From Agapetus fuscipes (lineage: Eukaryota > Arthropoda > Insecta > Trichoptera > Glossosomatidae): a stretch of 64,000 nt of DNA. Position numbers and translations under genes: made by a program. Under the pieces are notes generated by a model. It was not told the DNA's origin. It made no database searches and worked only from the letters and a program-made list of their open reading frames with translations. Shown here piece by piece: positions 10,801 to 25,800 of the stretch (positions within the stretch are counted from its first letter, which is position 1; each line of letters starts with the position of its first letter). The stretch spans positions 13,936,493 through 14,000,492 of the forward strand of contig OX637362.1 in the NCBI GenBank assembly GCA_951799405.1, in the 5' to 3' direction.

Positions 10801-13800
10801 GGATTGTTTTCTTTAGGTCACAGCCGCAGTTCTCCGCAACTTGTCATGGCGCGCTGACATAGCCAGCAAGCAGATCCTCAGGGAAGTGGGAGCCGTGAAG
10901 GGTCTCACATTAGCTGCCATGACGGGGCACAAAGAAGCCACACTCAAATCTGTCCTGTCCGCTCTGTGGAACTTGACAGCTCACTGCTCCCTCAACAAAG
11001 TAGACATCTGCTCAGTGGAAGGAGCGCTGGCGTGCCTAGTCGACATGCTGAGCTTCAACGCTCCAAGCAAAACTCTGGCGATCATTGAAAACGCAGGAGG
11101 AATCCTCCGGAATGTATCAAGCCACATAGCTGTACGAGAAGACTACCGCCAAGTTCTACGAGAACGTAACTGTTTAAAGGTTTTGCTTCAACAGTTGAAG
11201 TCACCAAGTCTGACAATTGTCAGCAATTCATGTGGAACTCTTTGGAATCTTTCTGCCAGGTGTCAGCAAGATCAGCAGTATTTGTGGGAGCACGGAGCCG
11301 TGCCAATGCTCAGAAGTCTGATTCACTCAAAACACAAGATGATAGCCATGGGGTCTAGTGCGGCATTGAAAAACTTACTCAATTCCAAGCCCGGCAAGAA
11401 TCACATAACGTCTCTTGATTCGACAGCGAGAGATTTGAACCTCCCAGTTTTGCCAACGCTTGGAGCTAGGAAACAAAAAGCTTTAGAGCAAGAGATCGAC
11501 CAAAACCTTTCCGAGACTTGTGAGAACATAGAACCAGCCACTTCTCCCACTACGAGCAACCGTGAAGAGAAGCTGTTGCTTTCAGCAGCTGAAAGGCATT
11601 TGTCGATGAGCTTAGAAAGACGGCGCATGTCATCCAGCTCGCCTTTAATGGGACACCTGGCTTCGCAGATCTCAATCAGTCAAAGCTCTCACTTTGGCAA
11701 CTATTTGAGCTGCACCAATACTCTGCTGCTTCAAAACAGTCTTCAGAAAGGTCACGTGTCCCGTACAATGCTGCAAGGGCGGTCTGAAAGTGTCAACAGA
11801 TCAGATAGTCGAGACTCAGTCACTAGCACTCATTCAGATTCAGTGTATGAAAGGGTCACAAGGAATAACAAGATCCCGAGTCACTTCAATCATTCAGGAC
11901 AAGATGCGATGAACAAAAACAGGGGGAGCTGCAGCTCTGTGAACAATCTGAGTTCTAGAGGGGATCGGGACTTCATCAAGAGGTATTCTAAAGAAGGAGG
12001 GCTGATGAAGTACGATCGTCTTGTGGAAACAGCTAGCCCTCACAGCAGCATGAGAAATAACTATGTGGAGCTCGCAGACGATGAAATCTGTGACCAACCC
12101 ATCGATTACGGTCAGAAATACTCTGAAACCAAGACCATGGAAACACAAGGACAATCATCAAGCAACAGTGAATATTCTAGAACCGATGATTTCCCTATTA
12201 AAGTAGAAAACACATCCAGGAATTCAAGTAAAGTGAATGGATCCCTAGCATATGGTGATTATCAGGAAACTGATCTGGATCAACCTACTGATTATTCTTT
12301 ACGCTACGCCGAAGACCAATCTGACGCTACTTCCGAACTCTCTGAAGGTCCGGCTCCATCTGTCCACGAAGATACAATGAAACACTTCTGCACGGAAGGC
12401 ACTCCTTACGAAACACCCATTAATTTCTCGACGGCAACATCCATGTCAGATTTAAGAGCTATCGGAGAATCAAACGAAAAAGCCAATATTAAATTAGAAC
12501 CAGTCGATAAAGATAATGCAACAAATTCTTTGATAAAACAATGCGAAGCCATGTCACTTTCCGACGAAAAAGATTCTTGTTCTTTAGAGGAATCAAAGCA
12601 TGACAACGACAGAGTTTTGAGCGGCAGCAATCAAAATGTCCCGCAGTCTTCCAGGACTTACGAATCCAAGTTTAGTTCTGGGATGATAAGTCCAGAAAAG
12701 CCGGTGAACTATTGCGAGGAAGGCACGCCGGGATACTTCTCTAGGGTCAGTTCGCTGAGCAGTCTCGAGGAGGCAAGTGGAGCGGCTATGAAGCAGCTGG
12801 ATGCCACTTGGAGTCCACCGGAACCGGAAAATGAGGGAGAGAATAATGGAAGTTACACGCCACCCATTGCTGCAGCACAAGAACAAGCCGTCAGAGATCA
12901 GGCCAAAGAAAAGGATGGTGAGTACTTCCAAGCTAGTTCCATATTATGTTACATCACAAGACAAACCATTACACAACTTGTTATTGTGTGCTAAAACAGA
13001 AAAAAATAATTAAAACAATATAAGAGAAGGATAAACACTTTAAGAAGCGTATTACGAAGAAAACCATTTTTTTAAAAAAGCTATGCAATTTTTTTTTTCC
13101 TGTATGTAATAGCCAATAGGGTAATTGCAGTTGCGGAGAAAACGGTTGAAAATACTGTAGTTGTGTAGAGTAAGGTGGATCGAAATCGTTTTTTTGAGAA
13201 TTTCGATTTCGCGTTATTGGCAAAAGCTGCTCTATATCAATACAAACAATAAATTGTACTACCATTAGGTCGAAATATTTGATCTTATACTGCCCCAAAG
13301 ACTCGAAAAGTTAATAAAAATCATAAAAACTGCTATATACTTAACTTTTTTTTTGGTTTATTAAGAAAAAAAGAATTGAAGTATAATGAAGTTCAAATTT
13401 AAGCAAAAAGCATGATTTTCTATAAATGATAGAAAAAATACCCTTTTATTGCAAAAAAAATGAAAAAATGGCAATCAACAGAAGTCTAGAAAAAAGTGAT
13501 TCTAAGAGAATTGGTAATCTTTCTTTAAATTGAAAAAAAACATTATTTGTTGTGATTCCATGTTTGTTTTAATGAATTCATCTCTTCTGATAAGACCGCA
13601 AACATGCAGCTGAAGTTTCTGTTACAATTTTTACTAATCTTTCAGTGGCTAACGTGTAGCAAGGAAAATGGAAATGGCTTGAGATTAGTTCGTCTTTTGT
13701 TCGTTTTTTGGATGATTGAAATATCCATTTCTCTGTATAACAGGATTTAGTATTTGCTTTAAATTATCTGTCAAATATCGCGATAGCTAGATTGTCTTGT

Positions 13801-16800
13801 GTAAGTGTCTAGCACCATTAATGCAATGTGGTTAGTTTTAATGTAAGACCACATAAGAGCATCCACTTTCATTATATAATTGATAATATTAACAGCTTGT
13901 CAGATGGTTAAAAAAAAAGAACATAAAGTCGTAGTATTCTGTGAGCCATCTTGAATGCACTAGTTTTCCAGGGTTTCTTTTTAATAAGCTTTGAGAACAA
14001 TATCCAGACTTTATAGTTATTCTTCGTCCAATAGGTAGATCACATTGGATAGTTAGAAACGAGACTATTGGAAGCTCTTCACAACTTTTTAATACCTTTT
14101 CTATGGGTTCAGAGTAACTTCTTGGTCCACTTGTACAACCATCCATATATTTAAATAATTGGCGCGGCAGTTCGTTGGCATGGAGTTGACAAATACATCC
14201 TGCAGCGGTTTTACTAGATATTTTAATTTTTTTGAAATAAATTTACCAATTCCATCTGTATTAACAATAGTTCTATCACGTCTGATTACAGCAAAAAGGA
14301 TGACATTGATATCTTTACTGATTAAAATATCCATATTTTTTTTTTATGTTATTATTGCTGCTTTTTCAGTGCTTAAAGAAATATGACCAATGTACTGTGA
14401 CCTTGCGTCTTTAAGTAAACTAATATGCTCCTCTTTAATTATATTTCTCTTATGATCCACCATATTAAAGGTTTTATTTTTACGTCCATCAAAGTATAAA
14501 CCCAAATCTTAGTAATCAGAATCAATGGTCACACCGCTGAACTTAGTTCTATGCTTTTCACGGGCTCTTTTAATTTTATTTTGATCGAAAACTGTGGATA
14601 AATTGTCGTCTGAAATAATACCAACGCTTTGTTGCCAAAACAAGAGCAGCTTCAGCCTTATTGGAAATGCCAAATTTATCCACAGGTTTTTCCAGTATGC
14701 CAAGGTCAATATTTTTTAATGAATATGAATACGAAGTTTGAGGTAGCGTTCTCTGAAGTGCTAGTTTTTCTATTACTGTTGAGACTGGTTGTTGAGAGAC
14801 ATCAGTTGATAGGTCAGACAGATTTGGCAATAAACTTGTAGCTTTTTCTTCGTATGGTTCATATTTCTGTTTCCGGTTCAGCTTTTTTTTAATTTCCCGC
14901 AGCAGTTTTCAAATCAACACTCCTTATGATCATTTATTTTTTAGTTCTTTGATCAATCCGAATATTTTTCAGTTATCGGTACTTTAAGATGTTTTTCATA
15001 GTTAAATTAAGCCAATCTGTTGCATTAACACGCTGATATATCAAAAATACACTTAGGATATCTCGCAAATTTGTATGCGCAAAAAATATGAGTAGCGTAC
15101 AACTATAGTTACATCTCTGAGAGCACCGAATTGGTGACGCGCGTCTGCGCGGAGTAACAAAGTTAGGGGGTGCCTCCACCCACCCCTCTCAAATTACAAG
15201 ATACCAAACACGTAATAATAACTATTTCATTCATTTTAAAGAAACAAAATTTTATTTCGTTTGATTTTATCTAATACTTGATTCTTAAACCCAGGGGTAA
15301 AAATGAGTAGTTTTATGTATTTTTGTAATTTTTCTGATGACTTGGGGCAGTATAATTAATTAATATTTTGATAAGATTATTTTTTATATCAGATACTCAC
15401 CCCATAGAGCAACTGTTCTGCACAACGCAATTACGAAAAAATGATTTTTAATTTTTTCCATACATACAGCGATCCACCTTAGTGTAGAGTACATTTCAAG
15501 GATCGCAACCACATATTTTTTAAGTAGTAAAAATTAAGATATGATTGATAATTTTCAAAAATAAAATACCCAACGGTACACTTCGAAGATCCATCAACGC
15601 CATATCCACCTAAATAAAAAAATGTCCTGTTTTACCCGAAATTGAAAATGTGCAAATTTTATAGAGCAATAATTTAAAAACTAAGCCAGATATTATTATT
15701 TTTAAAACGCAGATGCATTTTAAAAAATGTAGTCTAAAAAGTGAAATTACCCTATTGTTAATATGTTAAACAACCTTAATTCCAGCTTTAACCTAACAAT
15801 GTACTTGAATTTATGATTGCAGGCACAAAGGCAGTCACTTTTGTCAGCTGCCCCCTCAGTGTGCCCAACTATGCTGAGGAGACGCCCCTCATGTTCTCCC
15901 GCAGCAGCTCCCTGGGATCCCTCTCAGGATGCAGTGTCCCCGACCAGCCTGACGACATTGGATCCGTCGTCTCAGAGTTCAGGTACTCATCACAAGTGAG
16001 AGGGGAAACCTTCAAAAGATTCCTCCCATTGTTTCCGCCGGCAGGGTATGTGAGATTTTTACTCACTAAAACCCCCCTCTGCATCTTGCCACACCCCGGA
16101 ACTACCGTCAAGCATGACTTCAGAGTGTGGCCTGTCTTTACATGCACAGCATGTCTTCACATTTCAGTTGCGTCAATTGGCAAAACTACACTAACTACAT
16201 TTTCCGGATTGTGTTCATCCTTCGCTTCACGCGCTCGGCATCCTCCTTCTCTTCGTTCACTCAAGTTCTTGTCACACCTTTGTCAGCTGGTAGATTAGTG
16301 CATCAAAGTATACTCCTGATAATTCCAACTGACACTTATTTTATGAACACTCTTGTCCTGCAATTAGTAGTGGATGATCGACGCTCTACTGTACAAAAAA
16401 TGAGCTGCACTTCTGAGCATGTTTCTATTTCTGGATTGATTTATTTACATGGCAGCTATGTGGGTTCCAAGTTTCATGCTTTCTTCTAGATAGGACTGTA
16501 CGCGGCAGAGCTAAGGACCTGGGCTAGAAGTCTCATCACCTCGGTAATTCTTACCTACCAAATATCGGTAATATTTGTTTGATGACCTGTCAATCCAAGA
16601 TGGCCGCAAGTGAACAGCTGATTAGTCTTCATACAAATATTACCGATATTCGGTAGGCAAGAATACCGTGGTGATGAAAATTTCAGCCCTGCACTATATT
16701 ATTAAAACATTGTATTTCTAATGAATAAAGTCCACACATTTGAAAATGACAAAAGAGTTGTGACATTACGCAGCTGGGTGACCAGAGCAAAGGCTAACTA

Positions 16801-19800
16801 AGATTTTGTTGTCGGTTGCTTAAGAATCCTAGTTCTATGAGAGCTGTGACATTTTCCCACTGAGAAAAATTAAAATTTTCAAACATCCATGTCCATACAA
16901 AAAGCCGGATATTTTTCAGACAAAAAGTTGTAGATTCCACCTATTTATTTTACTCTTGTCGATATGTGAATACAATTATTTGGTGTGCTTAGCCGCATGA
17001 CCTCCGGCTGTCTGTCACCATCGGAGATCCCGGATTCTCCGACCCAGAGTCCACTGCCCCGAGGGGAAGGCGTGCCAGCATCACACAGCGGGATGGGCAG
17101 GAACCTCAAGCTCGCCAACAAGAGTCCACCACAACCAGCAAGTGAGTGTATCACCTTCTGTGTCGGGCATCACCGACTTACAGAACCACACAGATCTTGT
17201 GCGACACGCTTTGGCGGCCGAGGGTTTCTCAATGGTGCTCCCTTGGTGTGGGGCAGACTGCCACTAGATGTCAGGATTGCGACCTCAGAATCAGTGTTCG
17301 AGAAAAAACAAATAAATCAGCCTAATATTATTATTGTTATGATCTTACTGGGGTTCTCTTTTAATTAAATTGCAATTATTTATTTTAACAGAATTTATAT
17401 TACACGGTTTGGTTCACAATTTAAAGTACTGATTTCTAGCTCTTAGACACTCTGGCCTGCACACGATTGCGGCTTACATTTATATACGTTCATACGGACG
17501 TTTCTCGACTGTTCTTGATTTCTCGAGCATAGTGGATGATTTCAGAGCGTTGTTCTACCAGTGTGATTGGGTCACGTATGCACTGATACTGCCATACGCT
17601 CGTAACATTATTAAAATGCACTAATGAAGCCTTAGCCGCCTTAGTGCCGCATCCAGTTGTGTAGCAAGGGATCTTGATGCCCGGGCAGACATGGCTACTA
17701 ACCTCTAGTGTGCCAGCGTGCTCAGTCCTCAGATCATCATCAGGAATACAAGATATGGAAACAAAACAAGACAAGTCAAATGAATAATTAATTAACCTTT
17801 TCGCTTCTGAATATTCTGGTTTTATGAATACCCCTAGTACGGAATATTTATTCAAGCACATTTTTAAAATTTCCTACCTTAATTGATTGACGACACTATT
17901 GTGAACAAAGTATGTGCATTAGTTATTGAAGAACAAAAATCACAAAGGTTTAGCATATTTCACTTGCAGACTTTTGAATTCTTTAATACAGATGTCAGGG
18001 ATAAGTTCAAAGTTGGATGACGTCTATGATTGACAGCCACACTGTATGCAAGTGTACACTTGACGCCTATGCTTGTCACCCGCAGTTAAAGGGTTAAGAT
18101 TGTTAATACACAAAGTATTAATGAAACATATATTATTTTTTGGGGATTGCTCATCATACATTGTTGCATTGTTCCAGTTCGCCTGCGATCAGTGTTCGAG
18201 GACGAGATCTCCACCTTCAAGTGCGAGCACACTCCGGCTGAGTTCTCCACGGCCACGAGCCTCAGCTCCCTCACCATCGATGATGAACCTGGCCAGAGGG
18301 TAACTTATATGTCTACTGCGCTTCAGTCATACTCTGATATAGCTAGTTCACAATTACTTCCTGATATGTATGTTAATTCGGGCTCAATTCGATTAAAAAA
18401 TGTTTGCGTATATCAACGCAAAAAAAAAATGCAACTAAGCTACACATATAGTGTAACTTCTTGCCTGCGTTATCCCCAAAGGGGTCGCATGTGGCGATTC
18501 GGGACCTATTTATTTTTACGGGTAAGGGGGCCGGCCTTACACCAACCACTTTCAGTTGAAGTGGGGGTTTCCCAGCTCCCGGGGGGGCTGGTTCTCATTT
18601 CTTGTGAAGGCTGAGTAAACCTTGAGATCGAACCCTTGCTCTCAGCATGGAATGCAAGCATTCTACCAATTGAGCTATCAACCTTATTACGAGCTTGGTC
18701 GTCGTTGCTACAAAGCACCAATTCTCAAGCAAGACCCAGTTGCTGTAAGGCTGAATGGACCTTTAGCGACCGGTCTTTGGTATAGCTTTTATGAAATTTT
18801 CAACCCATGCAAAATTCCATCCACACATTTTCTGACAGCCACTTCGACATCTCCTGCATTTTCCAGATCAGGAAAGTGTTTGACCTGGAGACCAGGACCG
18901 CGGGCGTGGGCAGCAGCCTGCCAGGAGCCTCTCCGCCCGGCCCAGCGGGGGGCTCCTGCAGCCTCAGCGGGGACAACTCGGAGAGGGGGGCGCAGCGCCT
19001 CAGGGACGGCCAGGCAGTCAGTCGGGACAGTGAACCAGAGAGCGGGGATATGCTGGGCGCAGGACAGCCCAGGTGAACGATTAATAATGAGAACATATGT
19101 CAATGTTTTAATGCACTTTTTTTTTTTCTCGGCGGGCAAACGTCACACCTCCAGTGGACTATGGACGTATCTTTTTTGCCAGCAAATAAGCTCTAACGCT
19201 AATGACAATGTACTATATTCTCATAGTACTATATCATAGTTTGTTGTAAGTTTTTACACAGCATTAACACATTTTTTGCGGGAGGTTTATATTATTAATC
19301 CACGCCGTTTAAGCGGGCAATTTTGTCAGATTCGCGCGTCAAATTACGTTTCACGTAAAACAGCTATAACTTCTGAACTATTGATCATATTTTAATAAAA
19401 TTTTGAGTACTTTACCATAAATGAAATTTTCTAATATTATCTGGTCACAAATGTTTATATTTTTGGATAAAAAATTATAATATTCAAGGTCAAATATAAA
19501 ACATTGGAAAAAACTGCACTTTTGTCGTATTGTCGATTTAGTCATTTTATGCACGGTCAACATAATATATATTTTGTAAAATACAAAGCAATAAACACTA
19601 ATATTGTTTCAAAGTATGAGATCATTGGAAACACTTCCCTTTATGTAGTGGTACAAAAAAAGTCTGGGGACGCACTGTACTCGTAACTCCATCATCACTA
19701 AATTCAAATTCATCATCTGTATGTTTCTCAACGTCACTATCACAAGAATAATTTGATAAATTATCAGCACACAATTCTCCATCACTCTCATCCATTGTTA

Positions 19801-22800
19801 TTAGATATTTTTTTATAAAAAAAATATGTAACAAATAACTTTAAACACAACAGCGATCGATTACGAATATATCATACAATGATATGTATTTTATAGGAAA
19901 TTCTTAAAGCGGAATATAGACAGAAACGAAAATGGAAAACATCTTGAACGAAACAGTATCGCTATAACACTGAAGAAATGTAAACACAAAAACGAAATAT
20001 TTATCTTACAGCTTTCAAGCGAATGTTTTATGACCACAGTCGGCCACCCGACCCTAATTCCACGAATTGCCGGGTTTAGGTACCCGGTACAGGTAGGTAC
20101 CTATTACACGTCTCAAAGGAGCTGGCGCCTAAGAATCACACGTTTCTCGTAATATGTTGTTACTCTAAGTGTCAACGCGTTTAGGCGTCTCCCGCGCTCT
20201 ACCAATAGTAGACAAATAAAAAAAACGCTTTTAAGCGTCTCCCGCTTTCTACCAACAGTATGGAAATGACGCCTTTAAGCGTCTCCCGCAAACGATGTGT
20301 TAAGATCAAAAATCATATTAAATACTGCTTTTGGGTAAAACTACCCTCCAAGTAGCTCAAAGCATTCATTTGCATTAGTGAATATTGACCTTGTAAACTG
20401 ACAATTCAAAGGCATAAAAAAAACTTTATTTCACTGTCTTTTGAGATTAAAAAAATCAGACAGGAGGTATGTTTTGTATCTTTGGAGATATTTAATATTG
20501 TTACGATTTTGGTTGGGCCCTTTTTAATTAATCTGCAATTATTAATTTAACAGAATTTATTTTACACGGTTTGGTTCACAATTTACAATAATTTAAATAA
20601 TCTCTGCGTATATTGTATGCGTATATATATAATACGTACTTATGTCATTATTTTGTTTTATGTTACTTTTTTTATCCCAGATAGTTTTCAATTGTAGTTC
20701 TGATATATTTGTTGTTTCATTTTATACTTTTTACTTGCTCTTGTATTTATAAAACTATTTTAAGTATGTATTGTAAAAGGCACTTAGTGTCGTGAATTTA
20801 TAAATAAATAAATAAAATAAATATTGGTCTTCACGGCAAAATGCTTGGAGCGACTAATCGCTCTCCGCACCATTGCAGTCCCTATATATAGGAACAAAAG
20901 AGCTCTTTCTCGCATATTCCAGATCATTCTTCGATTTCTCTTTCACACCAGAACGCTGTTCTATGCACTACCACCATCATGGACTAGAGGCAAATTGTTC
21001 TACACACTAGCGTACATGTTCAGGCGCGCGTGGGTACTTTAAATCCTTAGTTCGTAACAATATCAAAACCAAGAGTTGGGTGGCTGGATTACGGTAGAAA
21101 ATCACTGGCGCTCTAGAGGTTAAATCATGGTGTAACTCCTCCACTGTTTAATGAATCATATAGATCATCAACATTCAATTATTTTTCCAGAATTCCCTGC
21201 AGGAGCTCAGATTCCTCGTCCTCTAGACCCGGCCCAGCGATGACCTCATCTCCCAACTGCACTCCTCAGAAGCTGTCCAGTCACAGTTCAGGTAAGCACT
21301 TATTTCAAGAAATGGAGGCAGCTCTGCAGAGGCTCTGGCCACTCTTAGCGGAATGGTGACAGAGTTACAGTAACTGAGGCAAAAAGCTACATTATATGTG
21401 TAGCTTAGTTGTGTTGCGTTTTATCCGCCCCCTAAAGTGAATTTTACATACAAAAAATAATGATCCTTAGATCATCTGCAGATTAATTATTTCTGAATAA
21501 CAGTAACTTTTATTTCTAGAGATATCACAATGGTGTGCACGAATCAACAAACCATATTTATTAATTAAAGTTTTCATGTTTATTCCATTTTTGTTCAGGA
21601 GGCCATTCCAACATGGACGCCTGCAAGACCTACTACACAGAAGACACTCCTGCTCTGCTGTCCAAGGTCGGGAGTCAGTCAGATCTGTCGGTGCTGTCCA
21701 TAGCTGACGACGGGGAGGAGTCAGAGCTGCAGAGCCGCTGCTCCAATGCCAAGAAGGACTTCTCTGATGACAGCTCCAACACCAGCGGGGAGGGAGAGAA
21801 CCTCCTGGAGGAGTGCATCCGCTCCGGAATGCCCAAGGTTAGTCGCAACAACTACCCGGGAGGAAGAAGAAGAATCTGATTGAGATGCAGGGATGAAGTG
21901 AACTGGAGAAGGGTGTCGGAGCACGGGCAGAGTTGTAAGCAGATATTGAATGAGGCCAAGGCTGGAATTGGGCTGTATTGCCATTGAAGAAGATTTGGAA
22001 AAGAATATTAGTGAATTCCCATTTCTATTACCCTTCACACCTTATATTTGCTATCCATGTCAAGTCTGAGGACGCTTCGTTTCATCTATTGCATCTATTG
22101 AGCTGTCGCCACAAGGGCACTCTGCTGATAGAATGGATGGGATACCCAGCTGGTGTTCTGTATTTCTATGCCCCGTCACCCTGTCACTCCTGTTGACAAT
22201 TTTATTTTGTTATTTTTTAAAGTGAGTGCGTTTCCCCCGTTGTCAATTTTAATTTGTTAGACATTTTCACCATGGTGGTCAAGGTTTATGTTCATGTGAG
22301 GTTTTTTTTTATGTGTATGCACACATGCAGAATGTGTAGGCGCGAACCTACACGTGCCTGTCTGTGAGCATGCATTTAATATGAGCCATAAATGTTAACA
22401 TATCTTTGCAGCTTAGATTATAGATTATATAATGTTTTCTCTTCTTTAACCTCTAAATGTATGTATTGCAGAAGAGCTACCCAGAGTGCAGACCGTCCCT
22501 GAGCAGGAACCCGGGCAGCCGGGCTGGGGCTCCCCTGAGGCCCCTGGCTGGCCTGCCCGGCTACCTGGTCTCCCAGGACGAGGCGCAGCAGTACGCGGTG
22601 GAGGGGAGCCCCTTCCTGCAGCACTCGCTCAGCTCCAGCCTGTCCGACCTCACCATCGACAGCCACCACAGCACCAGGGCCACGCTCGCTAAAGAGTGAG
22701 TCCTCATTCCTTCTCTGCTTCTTCCTTACACTTGCAGCCATTGCACACTCGACGCATTCTACCAGGGCTGGAAGTCTCATCACCACGGTAATTCTTACCT

Positions 22801-25800
22801 ACCGAATATCGGTAGTATTTTTATGAAGACAAATCAGCTGTTCACTTGCGGCTATCTTGGATTGATAGGTCTTCACACAAATATTACCGATGTTCGGTAG
22901 GTAAGAATTACCGTGGTGATGAGACTTCCAGCCCTAATCTCCTACAAGAGATCTATGTTACTTGGTGGTCTGTCTGCACTGACTAAACGCAGCGACTTTT
23001 ACTCTCATTCAAATTTTTAACACCTTGAACATTCGGACGTAGCACCAAAAATTTAATGGCATTGCCCTTGTGTTTCCAGTCTCAGCCGAGTGCCCCCGTC
23101 TCCCAAGCAGTCTGCCTACAAGTATGACTCTCCTCAGCACCAGAGCTCCTCTCCGACGGGCTCCCTCAGCTCCGTGTCTCTGGGATCTGACGATGGCAGA
23201 CTCCTGGACATGGCCATAAGAGCGGGGGGGCCCCAGACCAACGGTAAGTTTCCCACTGATATCAGGCAAATACATTTCTGAATTAACAATTGTAACGAAA
23301 GGATTTAAATAGGTGCGTAGGGAAAATAAAGAACATAGGAAAAATTGAATATGGAATAGAAAAAACAAAAGGATCGACCTTGAGAAAAAAAGGGAATTGC
23401 TTGCCTGGCCTCAGAGCCACAGGCTTGTGTAAAATATTATGATTATCTATCTAAGTTGCAAAGATATGTAACGTTGGGGATTCACATTATATGCATTCTC
23501 ACAAGCAGGCATGTATGAGTTCGCGCTTGCACATGCCGCATGTGAACCTGCAACATAAAACCCCAAATCTCAAATTAACATACACCCTGCAACTCTTGCC
23601 AACCTTCCCTAAAACAGGGGTGACATTGGCAAAGTGAACCATTTTCTACAGCATGGGTGGTCAGCATGCTGCATACCAACCTATAAGTTAAGGAACATAG
23701 ACAATAAATTACATTTTTACAATTAACAAATAATTAATCCATAGAAATTACAAAATTCTAATTAAAAAAACCCTAGCCCTAGAAATACAAAAGAAAACAA
23801 ATGAGAGTCGATGGAATTTATTTTTGAAGGAATACATCATTGCAACCAACAGGATAAAATATATGGCATTGTCAAGACTGCAGCCCGCTAGGTCCTAAAG
23901 GTATGTGTAGACCTAGGACTGCTTTCACAGTTTTGTTTAGACCACTTTTAAATGTTGAAAGGGACCACAAAGTTCAAAAGTAATAATGTGGGTGGAATCT
24001 AAGCTTTGAACTGATTAATTAATAATGTGTGATGAAAATATTAATTCATTAATTTTGTTGTTTCACAGAGGGATCATCGAGCTACTCAAAAGACGTCCAA
24101 AGCAAGCGTTCCCTGGGGCTGGATCAGAAGTCACATAACTCCTTGTCTCGAGGTCTGGACGATCAGTCTGACGAACATGTGACTGTTTTGATGAGAAACG
24201 ACTCTCTCAGCTCACTCAGTGTTGACTCCTTGGGGTCCAATGACGGAGAACAGGCTCTGTTTGAGCAATGCATCAAATCAGGAATGCCCAAGGGCCGTCC
24301 TGACAGAAAGTGGGATGACATGCATTCCAAAACTCTGGACAAGAACTTCAAAGCCAGATCTGCCGAGCGCAAAGCGGCAGACATTCCCAAGATCCAAGCC
24401 AGAAATCACAGATCACTTGAGAGGAATAGAGACGAGAGAAAAGACAAGACCAATGAGCGGGATCCAGAGTTTGAAAGTTTAGTTGCCGCCGGCGCTTTCC
24501 TTACTTGTTCACAAAGATTAACAAGAACAGAAGAAGACGACAGTGATCGAGCGTTGCTAGAAGAAGCCATATACTGTGGGATGCCCAAGAAAAGAGATAA
24601 AAATGAAAACCCCGTGCACTTCCCTCCCCCGAGTAAGAATCAGGAGCAGGTGGACACGGATAAATGTTTAGACCTTTCAAAAAACGTCCAAGTGACGTCT
24701 GTTGTTGCCAGCTGCAGCCCGAGAGCAACTTCAGACGTAAAGACAGCGGTGGACATCGGAAACACCGCAAGAAGCACAAGAGCCGAGCGCCGAGCCAGCA
24801 GCCCCCAGAGCTGGAGCAAAACAACAGCAGGGCAACAGTCAGAGCCACCAGAGTTGTCCGACAAGAGACTATCATTGAGTGGAGATGCATCCGAGGACTG
24901 CCCCTACAGTTTGACGATGAGAGATGGGTGTGACCAGCCAGACGGGAACAAGCCAGCTAAGCCCAACAGTGAGAGCTCCTCCTTCGACTTCAGAGAATCA
25001 TTCTTTGATACGTCGAACGAATGCAAAGCTCTAGATCTGAGCGCTTGCATCGATGAGTCTCTTGAGTTCAGCAACATGGACATGAACCAGTCCAACGAAT
25101 CATTCGCCAATGAAGTCTTGAATGATCTAGAAAACAAAATCCAAAATGATTTACACATATCATCAAACAAAGCACCCATAACCAGCAATGTCTTCAACGA
25201 GTCAGCAATGTCCGCCAGCACCAAAACTCTTATGCAATCAGTGACTTCTTATTCGTCCTTGAAGTTTGTTAATCAAACTGATGAAATGACAATGTTAGAA
25301 AGTGTAACCGACAAGGATACCTACAGTTCTTCTGGGAAAGTTGAACACGCTGGAGAAAAACAAAGCAGTTCGGATACTTGGAATGAAAACACTTGTCCTA
25401 ATGATGTCTCATTCCCCACAGTCAGTGGGTCGGCCCCCATGATTGCTTCTTTCAAATCAGATCTAGGAGACGAAGTCACCTGTGCGGGAGGCCTCCCAGA
25501 CCTCCTAGAAGAGAGCATCATATTGAGTGACGGCTGCAACAAGTTGGATCTCACCAACCAACTCTGCGAAAGCTTGAATTCACAGTCTTTAATGGACGAG
25601 ACTCCAACCAATGAAAATCAAAAGTTTGCAAGCAGCTTACCTTATGATTCATATGAATCCAAAACAATAACCCCCGCTGAATCTTCACAGCACTCGCTGA
25701 CTACAGAGGATTCTTCCAAATACAACACGGCAGTCAATGTGTCCATGATAGAAAACGAAGCTGCAAGGCTAGCATTGGCGATGTCCAAAAACAGCTATGA

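Noticed and set aside
15983..16298. Extension of APC exon 4 through the open frame after 15982
   Set aside because: The following residues lose APC character, and only the donor at 15982/15983 gives the SAMP motif in frame.
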